Shown here one piece after another: positions 33,736 to 45,520 of a DNA stretch of 64,000 nt (the stretch's first letter is position 1; each line of letters opens with the position of its first letter). Source of the stretch: Ectobius pallidus (taxonomy: Eukaryota; Arthropoda; Insecta; Blattodea; Ectobiidae). The position numbers and the translations under genes are program-made. The notes beneath the pieces are model-generated. The model worked only from the letters and a program-made list of their open reading frames with translations, was not told the origin of the DNA and did no database searches. Where the stretch lies: positions 147,031,265 to 147,095,264 of the forward strand of contig CAXKWD010000005.1 of the NCBI GenBank assembly GCA_964059195.1, read 5' to 3'.

Positions 33736-33869
33736 GAAATAGAATAAATATGATACCAGTTGCTCTACAAAAGATGCTCTGAAATTGGTGTAAAGGCACC
33801 GAAAGGCCTAGGCGTCAAATCACAAAATATATCAAAGTTGAGCAACTGATATAATATTTATTCTATTTC
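33736..33869 (+). repeat. 134-bp hairpin element with a decayed hammerhead-like core
   Basis: Arms 33736-33765 and 33840-33869 are inverted repeats with 28 of 30 matches. The 74-base spacer carries, in order, CTGAAAT (33779-33785, in place of CTGATGA), an extra T, stem GGTG/CACC with a 6-base loop (33787-33800), GAAA (33801-33804), a possible stem III around GGCCTAGGC, and GTC. The key core bases are mutated, so it should not cleave. The layout and total length equal those of 15470-15603, while the arm sequences are unrelated except for GAATAAA. Confidence 0.6.
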
Positions 33870-34321
33870 TATTAATTGGTAGGTTTAATAGTAATTGTAA
33901 TTTTAAAGTCTCACTATAACACTTACATTCAGGAATCCGCCCCTGAATTCGAGGATTTATCATTCAGGGATGTTGTTAGAATTTAAGTATTATTGTATTA
34001 AAACTAAACTCCATGGCACTAAACCACTGAAAGGACTAGGCCTACCATCCTACTGCTGCGTCATCGTAACATGCCTTTGTGGCGAATTAGGGTTTCCATT
34101 CCAGAAGATTAAGGGTAAAAAGCTACTTATGCTATGGGATATCAGTGCCAAATATTTCGCATAGAGCAGCCCTATAAATAAAAATAAACACAACTCTTTA
34201 ACAATGAACAATATAGAAAGCATATTGCGAGCCCTGAAGAAGTCCCATAGTCCTACATAGAACCAACTACATCTAAGATAAAAGCAGGAGATCAAGCTGT
34301 AGCACATTAGTGTATTGGAAT

Positions 34322-34470
34322 TTAAATAAATAATAAATTAATCTTTATTTAATCTGGCAGAGTTAAGGCCTTAGAGCCTTCTCTTACACTCAACCAGAGA
34401 CAGAAAAGAAGAAACAAACAAATACACTAACATAGTTCTACAAAACAAATACACTAACATAGTTCTATAA
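34322..34470 (-). mobile_element. LINE 3' tail
   Basis: AATCTGGCAGAGTTAAGGCC followed by CTCTTACACTCAACCAG is the reverse of the CR1/L2-like 3' end at 3095-3150, with an A/T-rich tail at its low-coordinate side. Confidence 0.65.
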
Positions 34471-35025
34471 GTATAATAATACACTTTCAATTAAAGCACT
34501 ATGCAATGGAAACTGGTGACTAATTTATGCATGGGGCTTTATTGTGGTACATCTGTTTTGCTTTTAACTTCAAGAAAGATTTGGTTAATATGGAGGTTTT
34601 GATACATCCATTATAAACATAGTAATACAATTCCATGGCTACGTCTTTTTTCAGTTTTTCATAAAACTTTACCTCAATATCGACTATGAAGGCATTAGAC
34701 ACCAATTCTAAGCATTTTATACAAGTAGTTGCAGTAAAAAGAATAACGTTGTAAGATCAAAGCTAGATGATGGATAACAGTTTAAAGAGCTATTAAAACG
34801 CTGTTAACATTTATACTCGCGAAAACCTTCGAAAATAAAATATTTAGAAGCAAAGTGGAATGTATACACTGAACATACCTTTCAACTAGTCAAGCGAGAA
34901 CCTGTTTTAACTCGACCGTTCGGAATTTCTTCTGTAGTCTGTTAATTGTGTGTTAATCAGTTACGTTCGATTATCTTCCAATTGGGCATTAATTAATTAA
35001 TTAATTTATTTATTTAGAAAATATC
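34471..35025. other. no recognisable feature
   Basis: AT-rich sequence with (TTAA)n near 34990-35008. Confidence 0.4.
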
Positions 35026-35033
35026 TTGTAGAG

Positions 35034-35356
35034 CAGCGGTTCCCAAACTTTTTTGTTCTGGCACCCACCTTCACCTAGACATTTTTTTCGCGACCCACTT
35101 CTACATAACGATAACCAATATAGGCTATATAAAAAAAATCGCGCCCCACTACTACATAACGATAACCAATAGGCCTATAGGCTACATAAAATACAGCACA
35201 TGTTTTTCATATGCTTTTCAATAGTTTTATTGTGTTCAAATGCCTTATATTCCTTATATTGAAAACAAGTTTAATTTTTCCCGCCCTTTTCGCGACCCAC
35301 CGAAATTACTCCCGAGACCCACCAGTGGGTCGCGACCCATAGTTTGGGAACCACTG
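35034..35356. mobile_element. hAT-type MITE (323 bp) with perfect 8-bp target duplication
   Basis: Ends CAGCGGTTCCCAAACT and, in reverse, CAGTGGTTCCCAAACT form hAT-style terminal inverted repeats. TTGTAGAG occurs at 35026-35033 and 35357-35364. Inside is a diverged tandem copy of about 53 bp (ACATAACGATAACCAATA near 35104 and 35155). There is no transposase. Confidence 0.92.
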
Positions 35357-35767
35357 TTGTAGAGTATAAGATTCGTCACACAAAATAAAATCGTACATAA
35401 CTACCCATTGCTAAAAAATGGCATCACTATTATATGGGCAGATATCACTCCAAACAATCTTAGCATGTTTTCTAATTAATGTTAATTGACGTAATTAAAA
35501 ATGACGTAAGTGTAAACATTTTTTTTTTTTATTCCCTTTCAAGCTGATGCCTGTTTAATTCTTCCGTTTTATGTCATATTCAGCTTCTTTTAACCATTCT
35601 AGCCAAGCGGTTCGTCTTTTAAACTCTTCCTGAATTCTCCAATGATGTACTTACTGCTCTTGTATCGCAATCGACTATTGTGTCTGGTTTATAGTGCTAG
35701 TGGAATGTGCTATGTTTAAAATTTTCGTTTTTTATTGCCATTGCAACTAGTTGATCACGATAATCAC

Positions 35768-36319
35768 CAAGGCCCGGATTTTGATGACAACTCACCTTTT
35801 AACTGGAACATCCTAATTATAAAAATAGTAAGTTTTGGAGCAATTTTTGGTAATTTTCTCATTTTTTATTTGTGGGCCTTTTTTGAAAATATTGTCATTA
35901 TTTGGTCATTTTGGGTCATTTTACGGTCTTTTTTTAATATAAGATCATTATTTTCTTATTTTGTGTTTTTCCACCATAAATAGGGTTTTTGTGCTTTTAC
36001 TTATACTGAATATTATTGGTACTCTAAATAAGCCTAAATAAATAAATCTTGTTATAATTTAAATTGGAAACGGAAAGATGGTTTTTACTGTTTGCATTTA
36101 ACCGAATGTTCCAATTAACTAATTACAATTGGTCCAACAACATGAATGTAGAACAGACACAAATCTGATCAATTAGTATTTTCATACAAGTTTTTGGGCC
36201 ATTTTTTGGGAAAAATGGAACTTTACGCCCCATGCGAGTCTCTCACTCCAACTCCAGTATTGTTGTCATTTCATAGATCATTTTTAAAGTATTTTTAGGT
36301 CATCAAAATCCGGGCCCTG
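35768..36319. mobile_element. hAT-type MITE, sister of 5760-6321
   Basis: Ends CAAGGCCCGGATTTTGATGA and (reverse) CAGGGCCCGGATTTTGATGA. It is 552 bp, with the same T-rich CATTTT interior as the 5760 copy. The flanks ATAATCAC and ATAATAAA share only the first five bases, so the target duplication has decayed. Confidence 0.8.
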
Positions 36320-36677
36320 ATAATAAAAGATTGAGAAATTTATCTGTGTTTTCGATTACACTTTGAGGCAGATCATCAGGTATAAGTTTACAGTGGTTCA
36401 TGTTTATATTCCAGTGTAGGCGTATAACCCGGTGTGTTATTTCCTGAACATCTCGTGTTACTGAACCTGTAATAATCAGCTTGTCTGTCGGAACCCCCCC
36501 CCCTCTTCTCTTGTCTTCTCTCTTCACTGGTAATTGAATGCCAGATAATGCATATGTACCTCGCTTCGTTACAGGAAGCAACAGCTGTCGACACCGCCTT
36601 GTATATGAGAACATCTTAAAACCAGCCTGTCTAATGTATCCATCAAACATCTGCTTCCCCAGCCTTAATCTTGCCAT
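36303..36677 (-). CDS. unrecognised open frame, 124 codons
   Basis: The minus-strand frame starts at ATG 36675-36677 and its last few codons run into the hAT MITE, so the present stop is not original. The peptide includes FKMFSYTRRCRQLLLPVTKR and VIRLHWNINMNHCKLIPDD. I do not recognise it; it may be a fragment of a transposon or chance. Confidence 0.2.
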   Translation of the reverse strand: MARLRLGKQMFDGYIRQAGFKMFSYTRRCRQLLLPVTKRGTYALSGIQLPVKREDKRRGGGVPTDKLIITGSVTRDVQEITHRVIRLHWNINMNHCKLIPDDLPQSVIENTDKFLNLLLSGPGF

Positions 36678-36679
36678 AA

Positions 36680-37135
36680 CTTGTATTATATAGTGATGTC
36701 TTGAAGCTTGTTATAGGGCTTAACGTTATAGGCGTCTAATATTCTTCTAGAGCAGTAAAATAATTACTGTAGGATCTATTTCCTAGGTTCAGGTTAAATA
36801 CTTAGCTCATTAACTCAGTTTCTCATTTCCTTCTCACAGTTAGTTTGTGAGATTTTCACCCTTGAGAAGGAACCTTTTTTGTTTCTTTCTTTGTAGTGAT
36901 ATCTGCATCATATCTTTCTTGGAGTCTTTACGTCATTTTTTGTTATAAATTATAGCCTATTATTATATTGTTTTATTGTTATGATTGTTATTAAAAGCAT
37001 CAGTAAGGCAAAATTTCGCACATTTTACCTTCCAACATCCTAGAAAATGATCTAGGCATTTCTCAACTAATGCAACAGACGTCATTGCTCTGGCTTCTGA
37101 TCAATGATTTGATAATATCCTATAGACACAGGTAA
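36680..37135. other. no recognisable feature
   Basis: AT-rich. No supported gene. Confidence 0.4.
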
Positions 37136-37139
37136 AATA

Positions 37140-37985
37140 TTTTTATTTACTTTTATTTTACCTTCGTAAAACATAATACAATCATTACTAGTGCCCTAAT
37201 GAGCAAAAGCTCATGCTCGGGCACAGTTCAATATAGTAACAGAAAATGTAATGATTATTGGAATTACAAACAAAAAAATTAGAGGAAAGTTAGGCTACTA
37301 GACATATATTGCACACACATAAATACATGTTACATACAAATATACATGCTAACAAGGTAAATAGTACATAATATAAACAAAGAGTAAAAAAAATATAATG
37401 TAATGTGAGTCATGCATTAGGTTGTATAAATTTTGTAAGTTTGTTTCTTCAATCTGCGTAAATTTAGTTCATGTAGTTCAGGATGAGCTCTTATTAGTGA
37501 GTTGTATAATCTTGGGCCAAATTTTATACTGTGATTGATTCCAGCAGAGGTAATACGTTTGGGTTAATATAGAATAGAATTTTGATTCTGTCTGGTGAGG
37601 TAGTGATGAGGATTGTTGATTTTGAAAATAATTATATTTTTATGGAAGTCAGTAATTTAAGTTTGTATATTTTTTCTACATTTAAGACATTAAATTCCGA
37701 AAATATTACTTTTTGGGGTAATCAGCAGCTTTACGTAGACATATTTTAATAATCCTTTTCTGTAGTGTTACTAAAGGCAAGTGGATGGATTGAAAAAATA
37801 CTTTCAAAATATAATATATTTGAGCTTGTGTTTCCGAGTACATCCGTCTCCACCTATTAGCAAGACCGTATTCAATTGTGAAATTAATTGAAAATGGCCT
37901 TATCCAGCATGTTAGGCCAAGTTTCTTCAGGGTTGTAACGCCACGCAGTTTCTTTTTGTTGGCCTTGTCCAGCAGTTGAGTAAAT
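37140..37985 (-). pseudogene. LINE reverse transcriptase C-terminus and 3' UTR
   Basis: Minus-strand translation, with frameshifts, gives LRGVTTLKKLGLTCWIRPF, then LQKRIIKICLRKAADYP, then INHSIKFGPRLYNSLIR and LRRLKKQTYKIY, matching the layout of non-LTR RT C-termini. The 3' UTR (37140-37440) contains a GCCC-ATGAGCAAA-type block shared with 58780-58815. Confidence 0.6.
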
Positions 37986-38016
37986 AATCGCAGACGAAGC
38001 CGCCGGCACGTGCTAG
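37986..38016 (+). mobile_element. Helitron 3' end
   Basis: AATCGCAGACGAAGCCGCC hairpin-like sequence, then CTAG at 38013-38016 and T. It is close in form to the 3' end at 50911-50942. No 5' end was found. Confidence 0.5.
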
Positions 38017-38017
38017 T

Positions 38018-38622
38018 TCTTTATATTTCAACAGCTAGATGTTATCTACAGATTTTCTTGTAGAGGTAATTATTTCAGAATGTGTAATAGCAGTCGTATG
38101 TTTCATCATATTTTGAACACGCGGGAATTGATTGTATCTAGGAACACTGTCTGTTGACTTGACATGTTATGTCGCGATGCATTGTGCAAGTTTGTAACAG
38201 AGGAACGTTATTGAGTTGAGAGGTGTTGGGTGGGGAAGTTCGATGAGGAATCAGAACTCCATGAAACATCTGACAATAATCCTGCTGCATGCACTAATTC
38301 TCAACTACTTCAGTTTGTATTAGCAAACAAGGAATCTGCTAACTCCTCACATGTATTGTGGTATGAAATCCATTGCCTTTCCAACTTAGTTGTACAGCAA
38401 ACTACTGCATAGAAAACAAAACACCATAAATGCCAAGAACAGAATTTATGAATGTAGTTCAGTACGATATGACGTGAGAAGTTTGTCTTAAAAGGGTTAA
38501 TATACTAGAAAATTTGTATATGGTTTCAAATAGGGTCGGACTGGGCATATGGGCATTCGGGTAAATCCCTAATTTTCGTTAAAAGGCACCGGTTAGTAAG
38601 CGATTATTAATATTATTATTAA

Positions 38623-38656
<34 letters not shown>

Positions 38657-39235
38657 AGGCTGATACTGATGGAGATAGAGTTCCAATCTGATATTAGGAT
38701 CGACAATAATAGCTTGCCTTTTGTGGCATTACAGGAGATTTCTTTATGAACCTGCCATCCTCTAAAACGTAGAGCCTCTGCTATTTTCAGTTTTTGGATA
38801 TGCTATTTACCTAATTAAGGTGCTCTCGTTTTATGAAAATCGGTCTAGTTTAAAGTCAACTGATTTAAGATCTTATGAAAATGTGGGTTACTTACCACAT
38901 TAATAATCTCCAACCTTCCATGAAGAAATATTTGTTCTCGGATTTTACAAAAAATGGAACGTTTGTATTTAAACTTCATACATTAACGTCTTATATTTTT
39001 TTCCAAAACATTTATTTGAAACACTTTCTTTTCGATCATCTCTTCCAGAAACTTATTTTAATTCTGCCTCGCTAACAAGACTTTTTCTGGAAGCTGAAGA
39101 TATGAATACGCAATACTTTCCCTTACATAATGTACATACGATTTGCTTACATAATGTATTAACGACAAAGAGGAACTGTTCATTAGGTAATCTGTTTTCT
39201 GATATTTTTGCATGCAGATTGTTAGAGGACAGAAT
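38018..39235. other. no recognised gene; (TTA)n at 38605-38653
   Basis: An open frame at 38230-38412 (GKFDEESELHETSDNN start) looks somewhat protein-like but matches nothing I know. The remainder is AT-rich. Confidence 0.35.
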
Positions 39236-39269
39236 GTTGTATAAGTGTTTCTCTTGTTATTTCCTAATT

Positions 39270-39420
39270 GAATTATGTCTCCACGAAACGGAAGGTCGTG
39301 GGTTCGATTCCTGATGAGATCGTTGAGATTTTTGCAAGTGAATTAATCCTTCTGATTGCACCATGGCTCTGGGGTAGACTCAGCCTCTAATAAAAATGAG
39401 TACCAGGAACAATCCTATGA
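39270..39420 (+). mobile_element. tRNA-derived SINE, 3' part
   Basis: B-box GGGTTCGATTCCTGATGAG at 39299, then a body with GTTGAGATTTTTGCAAGTG and CATGGCTCTGGGGTAGACTC. The head is decayed. Confidence 0.55.
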
Positions 39421-39636
39421 ACAAAGACGGCCGTGCGTAAGGCTGACAACCTTGTCACCGACATATACTGAATGTCTCAAAATCTGGAAGCCTCAACCTC
39501 CTGGAGCTATAAAAGCTTTCATGTCCTATATAGGAACCACTTTGCTTTACTTTAACTTTTATTGCATGAGAGTTAATTATTGGCTTCAATTCCCATTTTT
39601 AATACTCAAGAAAATTGAATGTAAATGTACAAAATA

Positions 39637-40042
39637 CAGGGTGTAACACAAAGGTAGGCCAAAATGTTGGGGAATTATTCATTTAGAGGATGAAATATGT
39701 TACATGAACTTGAATTCAAGGATGACTTGTTTCCTAATTAGAGCCTTTTGTCTACAACTCTGGGCCGGCATTATTGGTGACTGTTTGGGGGGACCGTATG
39801 CAATACCATGCGACGGTGGGTTGACGGGTGTATCCTTGCTAACAAAAGACATTTTGAACATTATTTCGTTTGATGTTCTGTTACCCACAGTTCTGTTTTC
39901 GAGTATTCTGCTAAGTGGTAGAAAAAGGGCTCTAACAAGGGTATAAAGAATTTTCAAACCCATGTTCTCATGACATAATTTCATCCTCTATATGAAAGGA
40001 ATGTTTCCCAAAGTTTTGGCCTACCTTTTTTGTTACAACCTG
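39637..40042. mobile_element. TA-flanked inverted-repeat element (406 bp)
   Basis: Ends CAGGGTGTAACACAAAGGTA and (reverse) CAGGTTGTAACAAAAAAGGT continue into AGGCCAAAA, giving inverted repeats of about 35 bp. TA flanks both sides. It fits a Tc1/mariner-type MITE. Open frames in both strands inside are overlapping and unrecognised. Confidence 0.7.
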
Positions 40043-40870
40043 TAAATAATATAAACTAGGGATCAATAAGGATACTTGAGCAAGTCTAGACCTTTCGTTA
40101 GATTAGGTTGTGCAGATGAATAAGTAATTTCTTACTACGGAATTAGTATTTATGATTGTAAAATTTCTGGAATACCATCACGTAAAAAAAAAATATTGTA
40201 GTTCGCAGACAATCTCGGTTCATGTAATAAAGTAAGGCAAGGCTCAGAAGAGCTCTCTTTTGTGTGAGCTGCAGGAAGGGGAAGCGTGTTTGTGTCAGAA
40301 AATGCCTACACTAACCACAACGCTGCGTGTGAAACCCCTCTCACGCACTTCATTAACAGACCCTTGTGTTTGCCAGTTCATCAACTCCATTGTAAAGCTT
40401 GTACTACAATGCTGTATTATATCCCTGTATTAGCTGCGACATATGCATATACACGAATCATTACTTCTCTGTAAACCGAACACTCGAATGAAAATAGCAG
40501 AAGGCTTGCCACTCATGCAGAGGAACCGGTGTTGATTCCAGCTAAAAAATTCCTTCCTTCCATCCGGATAATGTTGGCGTGTAAGACCTAGAGAATATCG
40601 AAATGAGAGAAAATTAAGCTAAACAAAATTATACCGGTAGGCGGAGGACAGTATAAAATGGCAAGCTCGGATAAAATGCTTAGTGACGGTTTTGGCTAAA
40701 TGAATACGGCTCCGAGTCTCGGTAATCAGCTAGTTAGAAAATGATTTTGTGACTCTGTTTCTACAATAATGGCGGAGGTCAGTCAGTTTCCTTTTTGGTG
40801 CTATAAAATAAAACAGAATGGTAAGCACAAGAAGAAATAGGAGTGAAATATTCACCATTTTTTATCAAAA
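40043..40870. other. no recognisable feature
   Basis: Mixed composition, no supported gene. Confidence 0.4.
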
Positions 40871-40872
40871 TT

Positions 40873-41215
40873 ACGAGGCGTTTCCATAAAGTAAGTTTCC
40901 CTGGGGCCGTTTACAGAAAAACACAATTTCAAGGAAATATTTATTGCAACAGACACAGCCAGTGTTCAGCTCTTTTTCAACATATTCGCCACCGGAATTG
41001 AAACATTGGTCTTACCGTGGCACCAACTTTTGAACATTTGTGTCGGAGAAGTCTGTCGCCAGGGCTTTGAACCACTGTGCGACAAATATCTCCGCCTCTC
41101 TGTCATTCTCTGTTGTTTCTTTTGGTGTAGGAAAAGATGGAAATCAATGGGAGCGAAGTCCGGGCTGTAGGGTGGATGTTTAAACACCCCCTAGCAAGTC
41201 TCCTGTACCATTAAA
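40873..41215 (-). pseudogene. mariner transposase C-terminus with terminal inverted repeat
   Basis: The minus-strand frame 40966-41187 begins FKHPPYSPDFAPIDFHLFLH, containing the third catalytic Asp of the DD34D triad, and ends IPVANMLKKS. A frameshift alters the middle part. The terminal repeat GAGGCGTTTCCATAAAGTAA lies at 40876-40895. The 5' two thirds of the transposase, with the first two Asp, are missing. It is the same family as 1-554. Confidence 0.82.
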
Positions 41216-41219
41216 AATG

Positions 41220-42235
41220 TTCAAAATAAATCATTCCAGTTTCGGAACCTTAGTGTTGTATCGGTAAAATTCACTTAAAGCTAAAATTATTATTTTCCCA
41301 GCCCGTGTGATGGACTTAATCATCTAATTCAATTTATAGTCACAAATTTAAAACGAGTATATTCGGATTGCAATGTAGACTTCTTAATGCCCCCTAATTA
41401 CCCAATTAAGTAAAAAACAAAAACTATACGAATTCAAATTGTCAGTAACCTATAAGCAAAATGACTTTTAAAGTTCGTTAATAAAAGAAATTTGAAATGT
41501 TTGGGTCATTACTTCATCAAATAATATTCTAAAGGGTTAATCCACCGTCTTCATTTTCCTGACTGTGAAGCGAGAAAATACCACGTTTGTTTCTACAAAA
41601 TTTTCTAAAGATGTTGAGAGTAGTCCTAAGGTTCTTTTTTTGAATGAAATGTATTTTTGTCTATGACGATTTTAATGACGTTATCGTACTTTATCTTCGA
41701 ATACAAACACGCCTTACGCATCTACAATGGGAACGAGCTTCGGAAACAGGAAGTTTACTTCAACAGGTTCTCCTACATGATACAGCAACTTCTCCGTCAG
41801 TGCTGTGCGTCGTGTAATCTAAAAGTTTCTCTGCAGGCGCTGTAACAGGCGTCTTCACAATGATAATGTTCCACGAAATCACTTCGAGTATAGGAAGTTA
41901 TTTACAGTGTCAACAGAGTGCCATATTTTTGCTGTAAAAATCTCTATATCTATTCTCAATAGACTTCCTTTTACTAGAATGTTGCAGTTATATTTTTCAC
42001 AGTTTTATGTTTAGTCAGAGTCATCATAGAATGATATAGGATACAATGAGTTCCGTTTACTTACAGGAGAGTTCGGAAAGCGAACTCTCGTGATAGTGAT
42101 TTTATAATGTGTGTTTTTGTAATTCTCTATTCAGCCATTTGTTGATAATTTATTCCATTCATAGTAAGAAAATGTGCTAATCCAAAAAATTATTACTAAA
42201 CTTTTTAAAATTTAGAAAACAATATGATATTAATA
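41220..42235. other. no recognisable feature
   Basis: AT-rich flank; the short frame at 41657-41845 is unrecognised. Confidence 0.4.
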
Positions 42236-42240
42236 CTTTA

Positions 42241-42675
42241 GGGCTGTGGCACAGAGGACGATTTGCTGTCCTAAACCAGCGGGCTCGGGATCGATTCCTG
42301 GGCGGGGAAAGTTTCCAAGATGGGGTTTTCCGGGGTTTTTCTTACCAGTTAGACAAATGTCGGGAAAGTTTAGACCATCGTGGTTCCCGGACATCATCTA
42401 GCCGGCATTATCAAACTCATCCCATCCGCGCCTTGTTGGGAATGAGTGACTGGTGTGTCTCGTCGTATGAGTTCGTGTTATCTCGGAGGTGGCCCGACAT
42501 TCATCTGATCACTCATGTTGTGAGACCCTGCTAGTCCTTGTCTAAAATTAGTACATATGTGATCCATATAAACACCCTACCCGACAGATTGCGGTCCTGT
42601 GAAGTCCGGGCGGGATGGACCGCATAAACGTCCCCTCAATGGTCGAGGTAAAACTCAGAGATAAAAGAAGAAGAT
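42241..42675 (+). mobile_element. full-length tRNA-derived SINE (about 430 bp)
   Basis: Head with A-box-like TGTGGCACAGAGGACG and B-box CTCGGGATCGATTCCTGG, then a GC-richer body unlike the surrounding DNA, ending in ATAAAAGAAGAAGA. It is the longest and best preserved SINE in the window. Confidence 0.75.
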
Positions 42676-43840
42676 GCTTTAGAGCTAGGCCTACTTTAAG
42701 TTAACAATCATGTATTCGTTCTCAATGTGAGTTCATTAGGCTCATTTCGCTTACACTAGACGCTAATTAAGACAAACGTATCATTTCATAAATGTTCATA
42801 AAACAAAGCCCTATTGACTTATTTGAAATTACTAAAATACGGTAACTCTGCCTTGTCAGTATAACATGTTATCATTGAGGTTGTCCACAAGTTGGTTGAA
42901 ATATATTTGATTTAAACATTTTAAAGACTTATATATTGAAAAGGAGGAGTTACCGCATTTTAGTAATTTCTTCACTTTTACACATAATTGAAATAATTGA
43001 AATATATAAAATTTAATCTTGTTTATTTATTTTATTTATACTCGAAAAGTTAATTCGGTAAGTCCTTCAATAATAATAAGGAAAACTGTAAACATTACGA
43101 TAAAATGAGCAACTTACATAATTCGATTTGGAATTTTGTCCTGATTGCTCGAGCTTGCCTCCCTGTTACTTTAGTCAAGTGCCCCGTTATGAATCCAACA
43201 TACTAAGTAAACAAGCTAATCAGTCTGAATATAAAAGAAACATTACTAACCCAATAAAAAACATGGCACTTTTTGATCTGAAAGTCCTCAATTATATAAG
43301 TTATTTGTCTCGTGTGAAAGTAAACCTTTTCACATTAGCCTAATTAAAACTTCTTTCTGAGACTACTGTAATATTTGATTAATGGAAACGGTAGTGAGTT
43401 AACGATTGACTTCCAAAAGTAAGGAGAAGAATAAAATGTAGAACTGTGAAAGCGAGCGGGATTCACAGCAAAAGAGAGAGAAAGGAAGCAGGCTATTTAT
43501 AAATTAAACCAAGTAGAAGTGAGTTTATTTCTCACAGTAGTACAAGACTTAACAAGGCTTGACTGGTTCGCTGTCCTACATAACATCAATTAGCGCTGCG
43601 TCACGTTACTGCAGATACAGTAATCTTCTTTTTCCTCTGGTGTTTGACATCCATTAATGTACACAGCGCATAGAAATACGTACTAAGAAAAACAGTCAGA
43701 AACCGTTAACAAGAAATATGCTTTAGCTTGCTGGTGACCTATTTGGTAAATATTTAAAGGCAGTATGAGGTCATTCGGTTTTAAAAATATATTTTTGAAG
43801 TGAAACTTCTTTAGCAGCGGTAGGGGTAGATCGGGAGCTT
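42676..43840. other. no recognisable feature
   Basis: AT-rich; nothing supported. Confidence 0.4.
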
Positions 43841-43842
43841 GT

Positions 43843-43929
43843 GTAACGCTCAAAATCGTCACAAAATTAGTGTCACGCTCAAAATTGTCACGAAATTAGT
43901 GTCACACTCAAAATCGTTACGAAATTAGT
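43843..43929. repeat. 29-bp tandem repeat, three copies
   Basis: Units built on CACGCTCAAAATTGTCACGA then AATTAGT. Confidence 0.85.
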
Positions 43930-43974
43930 AAGGTGTGACGGAACGCACTGCACAGAAAATAATCAACTCAATGA

Positions 43975-44405
43975 TTAAGCTCATACAAAATTAAAAAAAT
44001 CCAAAAATTAAAACTTAAAAAATCCAAAATTTAAAAAACTAAAAATTAAAAAACCAAAAATAAAAAATTTTAAAAATAAAAAATCTAAAATTAAAAAATC
44101 CAAATATCCAAAATTTAAAAAATCCAATAATTCAAAAATCAAAATCTAAAAAATTAAATTTTAAAAATAAAAGAATCTAAAATTTAAAAATAAAAAATCC
44201 AAAATAAAAAATAAAAAATCCAAAATTAAAAAATTAAAAAAATTAAAATTTAAAAATCTAAAATTTAACAAGCCCAAAATTAAAAGAGCAAAAATAAAAA
44301 ATCCAAATTCCAAAATTAAAAAGTCCAAAAACCCTACATTAAAAAGTCCAACAATCCAAAATTGAAAAATCCAATAATCCATAATTGAAAAAATCAAAAA
44401 ATTAA
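43975..44405. repeat. A-rich decayed tandem (AAAAATCCAAAATT-type)
   Basis: Low-complexity sequence built from variants of AAAAAATCCAAAATTAAAA. The minus-strand open frame (44161-44442) is a Phe/Leu/Ile-rich by-product and not a membrane protein gene. The flanks carry partly inverted GGAACGCAC/GCGTTCCACGC motifs. Confidence 0.8.
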
Positions 44406-44545
44406 AACAAGTTTTACTTCTGTCGCGTGGCGTTCCACGCACACTTTTTTAAATTCACTTTAATAAGAAACAGTTTTAGATATCCAATATATGCCCTTAA
44501 TCCAATTGCATTTCAGAGCATTTTCTCTAGTAATTTATTGCATAG

Positions 44546-44584
44546 TATGAGGCGCGTCCCCAAAGTAACTTTCCCTAGGACCAT
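44546..44584. mobile_element. solo mariner terminal repeat
   Basis: TATGAGGCGCGTCCCCAAAG and then AACTTTCCCTAGG parallel the mariner end at 40873 (GAGGCGTTTCCATAAAGTAA). Confidence 0.55.
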
Positions 44585-44589
44585 GTAGT

Positions 44590-45350
44590 GGTCTGTTGTA
44601 TATAAAATGGTTTTCTTATAGAATGCGCCTAATTAATGACTATCAACAAATTAAAAGTACACAGTTTTCCCAAAATATATGACAGATTGCTTGTATCTAA
44701 TTCTTTTTATGCATATAAAAGCCATGAATTATACAATTAACATATCATTCAAAGGTACAAAAGACTTACGACTTATTCAACGGTTAACTGAAATAAATTT
44801 GTAGCATACAGCATTATTGACTTATTTGTCTGAAAATTATGTACCAGAAAGATAGAATACTCAACCCAATCTTATGAACATTGTTAGAAGTTCTAGTGTA
44901 GGCCTGCTAAAATTTACAAACCATATTTTCATTGTACTCCAAGGACAGGCGTTAACTAAGGAGAGAAAAAAACACGATCTGTTGTTAATGATGATAAAAA
45001 TATACAATTTTATGAGAACTTACCTAATGCAAACCGAGTGTGCGTTAATGTATAATAGCCTAAGTTATTAACTACTAGGATTAAAATTGAGCATTGAATT
45101 TAATTGTGTTTATGTGAAAATATGCAGATACTTAGCTATGTCTGAATTTGTATGACTTCAATACTTCCAAATTAACAAGATGGCCAATGCAAATTATCTT
45201 CATAACAGCTGAAAACATTGTTCTAGTTTAAAATGTGTAACTATGTTATTTGGAACATATTTTTCATCTGTAAATCGCAAATAACGTTTTAGCACTTAGC
45301 AGGTTTTTGGGTTATATCTTCAATTGCTTATCTCTGATTTGCCATATAAA
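44590..45350. other. no recognisable feature
   Basis: AT-rich; no supported gene. Confidence 0.4.
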
Positions 45351-45354
45351 TCAC

Positions 45355-45520
45355 GATCCCAACACTTTCCAGGTTCAAATCCCTTGGCCGGCCAATTTGA
45401 CATGGTTTTTTTCATGGTTTCCCCAGTCGTAAAGGCAAATGCCGAATTGGATATTTACATATCATGAATCATCCTCACCATTTCATCTTGTGTCATATCA
45501 CTGCCTTCTATATCATACAA
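45355..45520 (+). mobile_element. tRNA-derived SINE
   Basis: B-box AGGTTCAAATCCC at 45371-45383, then GGCCGGCCAATTT and GTCGTAAAGGCAAATGCCG. It aligns with 61541-61675, which has the intact head. Confidence 0.7.

Noticed and set aside
44161..44442. Hydrophobic Phe/Leu/Ile frame that looks like a membrane protein
   Set aside because: It is the reverse reading of low-complexity A-rich repeats.
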